DNA of 64,000 nt, taken from assembly GCA_964036045.1 (NCBI GenBank), contig OZ038381.1, forward strand, positions 102,181,367 to 102,245,366, written 5' to 3'. The DNA comes from Eutreptiella sp. 'Long Island Sound 2002'. Its lineage: Eukaryota; Euglenozoa; Euglenophyceae; Eutreptiales; Eutreptiaceae. The notes under the pieces are model-generated. The model was not told the DNA's origin, did no database searches, and was given only the letters and a program-made list of their open reading frames with translations. Below are positions 56,464 through 64,000 of the stretch, piece after piece. The position numbers were made by a program, and so were the translations under genes. Position 1 is the first letter of the stretch. Every line of letters starts with the position of its first letter.

Positions 56464-57098
56464 GACATCTCGCTCGGCTCCTCCCCGAAAGACGCTCGAG
56501 GCTCCATGGAAGTGCTCAGCCTGAGCTGTTCGGCATCTTCGACGAGCAAGGTGTGTCTGTGGGGAAGAACCCTGGCGTGGGTCATGTCACGGAAGTCGAA
56601 ATCCATGATCATATCCCACTCCAGTTGGTCCGCTTCGTAAAACAACCCCTTGATCTGGTGGTTTTGGCCCAGATTTGGTCGCGACAGCTGTTCGAGGCGG
56701 ATGAACTCCAAGCTGATCTGGGCCTCGTGGAGTCCGCCCTCCATGATCTCGCCATTGGCCACTCTGAGGGTGACCGGCGCGGCGCTGCGGCGCAAGGATT
56801 GAGAACTCAGCAGTCCCCTACACACCAGGCTCACTTGATCTCCGGTATCCACAAGGATCTCGAAGACCCGCTCCTCGCCGGCACTGCTTACCCCAGAGAC
56901 GCTGAGGTGCAACTGGCGATGTTTGCCGACCTGGCGTATCGCGGGATCGCCAGATTTTATCAAGATCTCCGTGATCCGGCTGGGCAGACAATACTGCGTG
57001 GGTCGTGTCCTAAGCTTTGCAGTGGCTTCATTCACATCCAGTCTGCCTTTGCACACAGTCACAGGTGTGACCGGTTGCTCTCCTGACGTGGGGGGCAA
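56448..57098 (-). pseudogene. Element E aspartic protease
   Basis: A 216-codon open frame. The active site is FEILVDTGDQVSLVCRGLL (about 56820-56880); DTG is followed by Asp, where A and B have Ala. VTLRVANGEIMEGG and EWDMIMDFDF match the conserved loops. The frame overlaps the next block by a few bases in another phase. It is a part of the polyprotein rather than a gene with its own start. Confidence 0.85.
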
Positions 57099-57213
57099 GT
57101 AATTTCTGGTTTTGTCGAGCCGTTGCCACAGGGGCTTCTCTAGGCCTTAGGCTCAAGAAATCATTGTTGCCGGCTGCTGCCGAGCTGATTGCGCAGCTCC
57201 TAGATTTCCACCT

Positions 57214-58513
57214 TCAACGGAGCGTACCGTTCCCCGTCGATGTCCCGCTGACGCTATTTGCGGGGATCAGGGCCACCTGGCTGGTTGCGCTGAGGGATTT
57301 TCTCGGGGTGGCGCTGGAAGTACTGCGCCTTTTCCCTGTTGTGCACCTCGCAGCGAGTGTGATCATTGCGGTGATCACGGTCCTGCCTGTAGCAGATATA
57401 GCAGCGGCCCTTGCGGTCTGGTCCGATGTGCTTCTTGCGGTACCCGCTGAAGGACAGCGGCCGCGCGCCCACTGGCGCGGCTCCTTCTTCTTGCGAGCTG
57501 CGTTCAACTGGCTGGTGGACTGCATCCCGTACACTTCGGCCAGTATGGCGTCCAGTCCCCGCACTCCAACCTCTGACGGACTTTGAGGTTTGCAACCAGT
57601 GGCATCGGATGCGCTGCCACTGCCCTTCGGCTTGTCTTGCTTGACAGGGGTGTTAGGCTCGGCAACGTCCGCATCCGTCTGCCGAACATCGCGCAATTAC
57701 CAGTTTCGCTGGCCTCCTCGACCCTGATGCTGCGCCTCGTTACGGTGGTGAAGCATCATCTTCTCGGTGATAATGTGAAAGACCTCATGAGCGGTAGTCC
57801 GCTGGTCGATGGCCTGATCTTTCAGCATTCCGTTGGTCCACTTGAGCCTGTCCATGGCCTTCAAGCTATCAGGCATCCTACGGTCCTCTGTGGTCAGCAT
57901 CAGGGCGTTCTTCATCGTGTAGAACCCATAATGCCCGGTGGCCGAGGAGTTGATCCACTGCAGGGGGCCCTCGTGCTGCTGCTGGGGCAGGAGCATCTTG
58001 ACCACGGTCCTCCACCGGCCTTGGTTCTGCTCCTCCGCGTGCACCTTCCCCTGCCGCTTGTACGGCAGCATTCCGTACGCCCGGGCAGCTTCCAACTTCT
58101 CCGTCCAGTCCTCGACATACCGCCTCAAGTGGGGGTGCTCACAGCGGAAATCCGTCCAATCTGCCACCCGGATGTGGCCTCCCAACGTACCCAGCGAAAA
58201 GGCCTTGAAACGGCGCTCGTCATGGTGCGGGAGATCAGCGACTCCTTCCTTGCGGTAGGTCGCCAAGTCTCGGCCCAGCTGGAGATCTTGCAGTCTTCCA
58301 CCCAATCGTCCAACTCCTTCTTCACGTTGGCCGGAACACCGTGGGGAAGCATGGACAGGCAGAACCGCCGCCGCTGGGGCTCGTTGCACCCCAGAAGCAC
58401 TTGTTCCATGTCTGCTCCAACTCATCCAAGTCTTCTGAGTGGCCACTGTACTTGGCCATGGGGATGTTCGCCATAACCTGGGTCATCTCTGCCTCAGCCG
58501 GTTCGTTGGCCAA
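57214..58513 (-). pseudogene. Element E gag: capsid-like region and zinc knuckle
   Basis: From ANIPMAKYSGHSEDLDELEQTW (58513) the capsid-like part continues in other frames with LGCNEPQRRRFCLSMLPHG, ELDDWVEDCKISSWAE and HVRVADWTDF-type motifs, as in retrotransposon Gag. The zinc knuckle is CYICYRQDRDHRNDHTRCEVH (Cys-x2-Cys, His pair, Cys; about 57345-57409), the same unusual layout as A's CSVCYGKGNNHAHDHWHC. Frame changes occur near 58400 and 57690. Confidence 0.75.
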
Positions 58514-58926
58514 AAAAGTAGGGGTTGCCGTAGTTCCCGTTGCCCTGAGCGCATTCCATCAGCTGCCCGCGTGCTTCTGCACGTGCAGGGCGTTCAGCGG
58601 CTTCGGTGGGCGACGCCTGGTTCATGGCGTATGCGCCAGCATCGATGTTCTCGGCATATGGGGGCAGAGGTCCGTCTATGGCGAGGTATTCCCCTTGCGC
58701 CGGGGCCACTGCCCCGAGCAAGCTGCCGCCGAATCCATGTGGCGGCACCTCAGCACTTCCCAGCATACTCTGCGCGAATGCAGGTAAGTATCTGGACCCA
58801 CCATGGCTCCACGGGTGAGACCGTTGTCCATCATGCCCGTATCCACCCGGGGGCGCGATCCGATGAGGATGATGCTGGTGGTGGTGTTGGTGGTGATGCT
58901 TGTCCTGGTGTTGGTGGTGATGCTTG
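58514..58926 (-). pseudogene. Element E gag N-terminal part, downstream of the F insertion
   Basis: Reads KHHHQHQDKHHHQHHHQHH (about 58868-58925), then GGYGHDGQRSHPW, YLPAFAQSMLGSAEVPPHG and PPYAENIDAG, and joins the capsid after a small frame change near 58510. The His/Gln-rich stretch continues on the other side of F. Confidence 0.6.
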
Positions 58927-59270
58927 TGAAGCAGGTCACAACCCTACCCTGGCATATTACCCCTAAGGGAACATTATATGGCCCTATATATGGGATATAT
59001 ATGGGAGAGGGTATATCATATTGCATTTCCTTGTTAGGAACATAGGATGTGGGATAGATAAGGCAATCTTGGATGTTTAGTAGTTATATCAATTAGTGGA
59101 TGATAGGGTGGATGTTTCATATGTGCATATCAGGTATTTCATTGGCGTTGTGTACCATATCTGTTTGCAGGATACTATTCAGTCAACAGTATCATTATGT
59201 CTTCTATGCCAAGCAACGTTGCTGCCCATGCCGCTGCGGCGTCTGCTCCTGACCACCCGGTCTGGTGTTC
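58927..59270 (+). repeat. 5' LTR of element F
   Basis: Starts TGAAGCAGGTCACAACCCT; TATA-like GGGATATATATGGGA lies near 58991-59005. It contains the ATG (59197) of a small frame that runs on through the PBS. Confidence 0.92.
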
Positions 59271-59385
59271 TGGTAGCAGAGGCGAAAATGTTTGTCTCTG
59301 TTGGGCGTTTGGCATCGCGGAAAGCGTTCGGTCCAAGACATCGTGGACCAAATTCAAGTTAAAATCTCCTCCCCAGGAGCAATAG
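59197..59385 (+). CDS. Small ORF starting in the F LTR and crossing the PBS
   Basis: 62 codons. The N-terminus MSSMPSNVAAHAAAASAPDH lies in the LTR; the PBS is read as SGSRG, in the same frame as in A and B. No known domain is present. The 3' LTR copy of the start (63239) ends in a stop a few codons later. It may be a leftover gag start or an upstream ORF; expression is unknown. Confidence 0.35.
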   Translation: MSSMPSNVAAHAAAASAPDHPVWCSGSRGENVCLCWAFGIAESVRSKTSWTKFKLKSPPQEQ

Positions 59386-59526
59386 CTGAGGGTTTCCAGG
59401 TCCCCACTCTCAGGACCTCCTCGGCCCTGACCCCATCGACCGGGCAGGGGCCGCAAAAACGGGCCAAGCCCCAAGTGGCTACAAATCCTAAGTTTCTGAA
59501 ATCCCTGAATGTTCCCATCGGGGGGT

Positions 59527-60328
59527 GGGTGGTAAATCGGCTCCCCTGGCAGGACCCTCCCCGGCTCCAGCTCCTGGGGAGCCTATCCCCTGCGGCTCCT
59601 AGGGAGCCAACTCCCCTACTACGGCTCCTGCGGAGCCACTCCCCTATGGCTCCTGAGGAGCCAACTCCCCTGGGACCTGAAACATTTGGGGGAGGAATCG
59701 GCTAGGGGAGTACAGGAGCGATTCATGCATTCAAAAGCAAGTATTTGCCAATAAACTAGTGCAAGAGCACCACACTGCAGAAAAGAAATAAGATAGGGCC
59801 CAACATAAACATTTTTTTCCTAAGTGTCCAAGGACACCCCTACGATGGTTTCTATCCCGTGGTATTTGTCGATTGAACAATTCAAAAATTCGATCCTCAG
59901 CACTCATGTTGCTAGGTTAGCGGCTCATTCAAGCAAGGGCACGGTGTCTGAAACATGTTAGCAGGTAAGCCCACATGGTGGTCCATAAGGTTCATCTATC
60001 AGGGTAACAAATAGGGCTAGGGTTGGGCCTACGTACTAGTCTCTGTTGAGCCCAATTGAACCCGGGCTCCCATGGCTCCTGAGGAGCTGTCAGGGGGGTT
60101 GGCTCCTCAAGAGCCGCAGGGGAGGGTTCCTACCTTGGCTCCTGAGGAGCCGGACCGGCTCCTACGGCTCCGGAGGAGCCGCCCGGGGGAGTCGGCTCCT
60201 CAGGAGGCGCCGGGGAGTGGCTCCTCAGGAGCCGGAGCAGGGGAGTTGGTTCCCTGGGAGCCTTAGGGGACTGGCTCCCCAGGAGCCGGAGCCGGGGAGG
60301 CTCCTGCCAGGGGTGACGATATACCACC
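59527..60328. repeat. Foldback repeat with GGCTCCTGAGGAGCC palindromes
   Basis: An arm at 59527-about 59671 is closely matched by the reverse complement of about 60184-60328, giving a predicted hairpin with arms near 145 bp and a loop of about 510 bp. Within and near the arms, GGCTCCTGAGGAGCC (a 15-base interrupted palindrome) and variants recur many times (for example 59649-59663, 60069-60083, 60139-60153). It may be a miniature foldback element inserted in F or a structural RNA feature of F. Confidence 0.75.
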
Positions 60329-60359
60329 ACCACAAAATGGCGAAGGCTTGAAAAATTCG

Positions 60360-62750
60360 TTGGGTTGGCGGGTACAACCCATTTTCTCTTTTTGTTGTGT
60401 TGGGTTGGGCGTGATGGTTTTCCACTGATTTGCCCTTCCCCACACGAGGGTAAAGTATACAAGGTACAAAGTACTCGTGTGGCTCACATTACATGGGAAA
60501 AATTTTTGTGGCGTGCAAAATTGCCACTACATGGGGCGAGGACTTAAGCCTAGAGGGAGGAGTCGTCCTCTACGCACAGGTTTTCTAATATGAATTGCAA
60601 TGGGTGCCTTTGCCCCGTCACTCCGTGAGTGGGTCGGGTCTTCAAAGGCAATGGCGTTGCGGATTTGGGCCATCTCCGCCGCCTGGGTATTTATCACCGG
60701 TCGCTATGCGTGCCCAGGTTGGGAGTGGGTACCCTCCAATGCCATGGCATGGCGCCGCGTGCTGGCTGGGTGTTTTCTTCATGTCTTTGGTGAATTTCAC
60801 GGGGAATATTCCTGCCTGCAATGAGAAGGCAACAAACAACATGAAGAAAAGGACGAGTGTGCACATGCATATATTTATGGGAGAATATATATATTGATGT
60901 TTTCCCTAGAGTTCCCCGCGAGTGGGCTTGGATTTCCACAACAGCCGAGGGGTCCTCTATCCCAACGCCCAACCAAACGGGTTCGGATATCGGCGTGGCC
61001 TGTTTTTGTGGAGGCCCGTGCGTGGACTTGGGTTTCCACAACACACGAGGACCTCCCTCTCCGTGACACACCAAAACCGGGTGTGCCCCGTGTCCGTTTG
61101 ATCGCGTGCGTGTGTGTGCATGCGCTTATTTTAATTACGGGAGTATATGGTTGCCTTTTACGTGGGTTATCACCCGCCCCCCGATCAAGCAAGACCTAGG
61201 TTGACCTACCTTTGGTTTTTGTAACCGTGTACACCGTAGCAAGTATACACACGGAGGTGTAAACATGCACCGTCATACACGGTGTATGGGGGTAGGGGGA
61301 ATAAAGACTCCTTCGGGGCGTGTCATCGTGCCCCCGGGGAGCTAGAAGGGCTGATATACCAGCGGGACAGTATGGGCGAATTCCACAGGTTGGCGCACGG
61401 AAGTGACCCCCTGCCTTACTGCCCGTCAGTAACACACCCACCGTCAAAGGTAACGCTCAAGCTAACCTAAGTGTCTATACGCACGCCCCCAAGACACACA
61501 CGAACACCAAGCAACAAGGTGGCATATCTATACACGTGTTCTATAGTGAGTATGTTTACCGTTTGTTGTATGTACGGGAGTGGTTTGTGGAGATTTTTGT
61601 TTGTGTAAGCGTCTGGCACCAGGTGCTCCAAGGCCGCCACCGCGAGGCCCACACCCTGTGATGCCCTCCGGGCGAGTGTGTACCTCCGGACCCTGCCAAT
61701 GGATGTGCGCGCACAAGTATGTCTTGTGTTTGTCAGCGTGCATCGCTCTATTATGTGTATATATGATATATATGCGTATTATGGCTCCTAGGTGGTGGGT
61801 TAGTAGTGAGGTCAGGTTATTACTATATGGTTAAGAGGTTTGCCTATTCAAGTGTGTCTACTCACACCCTCATCACATCTCCGTACCTCCTCCTTTACCC
61901 TCTAAGTGGTGCATCACGTGTGACACACATGCTACCATTAAGCATCAACGCGAACACGGCCCTTGGCTGAGCCGTGCCCACCCTCACACAAGCCACAACC
62001 GTGGCTTCTCCGAATCAACGAGGCTCGCCCGCCTTTCTTGACACTTGTTTATGTTTGTGGCGGGTCTGTTTACAAGTGGAAATTTGGCTAGGTCTTGTCT
62101 GGACATTTTCAAGCAGGTTGACAAGCAAGCTTACATCTTACAAGCAAGAGCATTACTGCAGGTCTTAGACAAGCACATCAAGCACATCCAAGCCCTCATA
62201 AATCGTCTGAGGCATGAGGGTGACAGGTATGGGCATCATGCCCGTGTTTTGAATTGTGCATACGTGTTTGCGGCGATCCCTTTACCCTGAGGCCATCGTG
62301 ACCTCTTTCCTCTATTCAGTGAGCTACCGCGCGCACGGTGGGCCATCGTGGCCGTATTTGCTGGTGGCCTAAGCATGCACAAGACGGAGGCAGGCACAAG
62401 GCAGAATGCATCATTCAAGCTTCATTGTTTCCCTGACCTCTAACTCTACTTGCCCACGTGCTCCCTGCAGCAGGCACAGTCCTAAGTTACTGTCACACCC
62501 TCCTGCCGTTGTTGGTGTCAGTTCTTTCTCCAAAGTAAAACTTTGGCACTGTCGCGTCGCACCGTTTTGCATGTACGCCAAAACCTGGAAATCTATCAAC
62601 GGGATCCCGCAGATCCCGCAAAAAGTAGTAGGCGAAATCGCGAGCTGTTGCGCGCAGAGTCTGGTCCCCGCGTGTCGCATAAGGCATTGTGGGGTCCAGC
62701 AGGTAAAATTGGTATTTTTCGTCAGAATTAAAACTAAGAGCAAAGTGAAA
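60360..62750 (+). other. Internal non-coding region of element F
   Basis: No protein domain in either strand. Features seen are TATA-like words near 60885-60895 and 61750-61775. Short open frames are scattered and not conserved in character. Confidence 0.5.
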
Positions 62751-62769
62751 TCACACATTTAACCAATTC

Positions 62770-62876
62770 TGAAGGTAATGGTGGTGGTTCGATTCCCACC
62801 GACCGGAGCTACTTCAGCGGCCGTGCGGCCGGCTCCGAGATTGCCTGCGTAGGTTCGATTCCCTATAGGAGCAAAT
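62770..62876 (+). other. Two tRNA T-arm-like hairpins
   Basis: GGTTCGATTCCC occurs twice (about 62790 and 62852), each with a 5-bp stem (GGTGG/CCACC and GTAGG/CCTAT) around an 8-base loop TTCGATTC. It resembles the B box/T-arm of tRNA genes. An outer GCTCC/GGAGC pairing encloses the second. No full cloverleaf or anticodon arm could be drawn, so this is not called a tRNA gene. Confidence 0.35.
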
Positions 62877-62957
62877 CCTGCTAACCTGCCATTTGCTGCT
62901 TTTTGTGACTGCTACGTTCCTCTTGGGCATTCCCTTCCTGCCCCTGGCAGTGTTTTT

Positions 62958-62968
62958 AAGTGGGGGGG
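62958..62968 (+). other. Polypurine tract of element F
   Basis: AAGTGGGGGGG abuts the 3' LTR start TGAAGCAGG at 62969. Confidence 0.85.
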
Positions 62969-63312
62969 TGAAGCAGGTCTCAACCCTACCAAGGCATATT
63001 ACCCCTAAGGGAACATTATATGGCCCTATACATGGGATATATATGGGATAGGGTATATCATATTCCATTTCCTTGTTAGGAACATAGGATGTGGGATAGA
63101 TAAGGCAATCTTGGATGTTTAGTAGTTATATCAATTAGTGGATGGTAGGGTGGATTTCTCATATGTGCATATCTGGTATTTCATTGGCTATGTGTGCCAT
63201 ATCTGTGTGCAGGATACTATTCAGTCAACACTATCGTCATGTCTTCTGTGCCAAGCAATGTTGCTGCCCATGCCACTGCGACCTCTGCTCCTGACCACCT
63301 GGTCTGGTTTCA
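62969..63312 (+). repeat. 3' LTR of element F
   Basis: A 344-bp copy of 58927-59270, very similar along its length. It ends GGTCTGGTTTCA, where the 5' copy ends GGTCTGGTGTTC. Confidence 0.92.
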
Positions 63313-63659
63313 CTGGTGATGATGTTGGTGCTGATGTTGGTGGTGATGTTGGTGATTATGCAACTGATGGCTGTGACCATGTCGGGCATCAAGCTGCGCC
63401 AGGAGTTGGGTTGCAGGTGGCAGAATCGCAAATGGCTCACCGGCCATGAGGATTGCCGGAGTCGGCGGCAGTCTCGTGGGAGGATTGGCATGTCCTGAAA
63501 GTGCTGCCCTGGGTCGTTGATGGTGCCGGAGGGCTCGGGGCCGGCAAGACCAGTGGGGCAGGCACGCGAGGAGTCGACCTGAACGCTGCTGTTGGGGGTA
63601 GAACCGGATACGCGGACACCAACGGAGGCGAGAGCAGCAACAACGGAAGCAAGATCCAT
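63313..63659 (-). pseudogene. Element E gag N-terminus
   Basis: Begins with the ATG at 63659-63657 (MDLASVVAALASVGVRVS), Pro/Ser-rich, and changes frame near 63420 to reach a His/Gln-rich stretch HGHSHQLHNHQHHHQHQHQ (about 63315-63380). F is inserted in this stretch. The start is chosen because nothing upstream in the frame resembles Gag. Confidence 0.55.
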
Positions 63660-64000
63660 GTTGAGTGTTATCCGGCAGAAAATCCCAGTCTATGAAGAAA
63701 ATTGATGCGGATTATCCTAAGTACATCTGAGTGTCCATATCTGTCTGAAAAGATTTATATAAATCCGATTGTGAAAAATATTTGGCCGATCTGGCCCGCG
63801 AGCGCGTGTCAGCGGCAAATCGCGATTCCAGGTAAATGATCGGAACGCGGCGGATTTACAGAGAATGGACCGCGGAATCAGATCCGGCATATCAGAAATA
63901 TATAGGTCTGATCCTGAGACTGAGCTGCGAGGCGGCGATTCCGCCGAAGCAGAGAAAATGACCAAGATGTAGTCAATCTGGGGCAGATCAGTGAAAATCT
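63660..64000. other. Leader of element E or flanking DNA
   Basis: About 340 bases up to the window edge. No PBS of the TGGTAGCAGAG type on the minus strand and no coding domain are seen. Confidence 0.4.

Larger units (their letters stand above)
58927..63312 (+). mobile_element. Non-autonomous LTR retrotransposon F
   Basis: Two 344-bp LTRs (58927-59270, 62969-63312), the PBS TGGTAGCAGAG at 59271-59281 and the polypurine tract AAGTGGGGGGG at 62958-62968 define a 4386-bp element. The LTR start TGAAGCAGGTC, PBS and tract resemble those of A and B. The internal 3.7 kb has no gag, protease or pol motifs, so proteins must come from a relative such as A. Flanks are CTTG (58923-58926) and CTGG (63313-63316), a 4-bp TSD with one mismatch. 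It sits in the His-rich part of E gag. Confidence 0.88.
55310..64000 (-). mobile_element. Third gag-pol retroelement E, minus strand, truncated before RT and split by F
   Basis: Right to left: gag start at 63659, gag interrupted by F (58927-63312), capsid (58513-57697), zinc knuckle (about 57353-57409), protease (57098-56448), extra domain (56463-56100) and a short pol leader to 55310, where homology ends abruptly. RT, RNase H and integrase are not in the window; they may lie left of position 1 if D copy 1 is the interrupting insertion (inference). LTR and PBS were not identified in the 340 bases right of 63659. Proteins are clearly related to A and B but more distant. Confidence 0.75.

Noticed and set aside
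62770-62876. tRNA gene.
   Set aside because: Only T-arm-like hairpins with 8-base loops; no acceptor, D-arm or anticodon arm could be fitted.

Overview
The window is nuclear DNA from a large, repeat-rich eukaryotic genome. No ordinary host gene was found; almost every base belongs to a transposable element or to debris of one. Plant-type chromovirus (Ty3/gypsy) retrotransposons, a primer-binding site close to the plant initiator-Met type (TGGTAGCAGAG), a LINE with RNase H, a hAT DNA transposon and GTAAGT/CAG splice signals point to a streptophyte. A charophyte alga such as Chara is my best guess (inference only, modest confidence).

The layout is a nest that can be unpacked from target-site duplications (TSDs). 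The outer layer is a GC-rich, hairpin-array element (family D, copy 1: 1-2490 and 51956-~54690). It is split by a minus-strand chromovirus B (2491-51955). B's 3' LTR (2491-18302) is split by a GC-rich element G carrying a 65-bp minisatellite (~4816-17838). G is split by a hAT transposon (5888-17091; 8-bp TSD CTCCTGTT), and the hAT transposase gene is split by a LINE (6870-14583; 12-bp TSD TCCTGTCTTCTT). B's pol gene is split by a second, inverted copy of D (23197-43562; 10-bp TSD). That copy is split by a plus-strand chromovirus A (23312-36965; 4-bp TSD GCGC) and by a GC-rich retroposon C1 (40918-42529; 12-bp TSD). B's 5' LTR (47984-51955) holds a second C copy (49018-50219; 15-bp TSD). Inside A's gag sits a 314-bp SINE-like insert (28362-28675).

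To the right, 55310-64000 is a third minus-strand gag-pol relative (E), broken before its reverse transcriptase. Its His/Gln-rich gag is split by a compact 4.4-kb non-autonomous LTR element F (58927-63312) with 344-bp LTRs, a PBS, a polypurine tract and a long foldback repeat.

A and B share gag, protease, an extra domain, reverse transcriptase, RNase H, integrase and a chromodomain-like tail. Both are broken by stops and frameshifts; only the integrase of A (32540-34111) is a long uninterrupted frame with all catalytic residues. Points that look unusual: (1) in A, B and F an ORF starts inside the LTR and reads through the PBS in the same frame, decoding it as Gly-Ser-Arg; (2) A, B and E carry the same extra domain between protease and reverse transcriptase; (3) the hAT transposase begins with an AT-hook and a chromodomain-like segment before a BED-like finger, behind four perfect TGACGTCA palindromes; (4) a 209-bp exon-like block with consensus splice sites lies between B's integrase and its 3' LTR.
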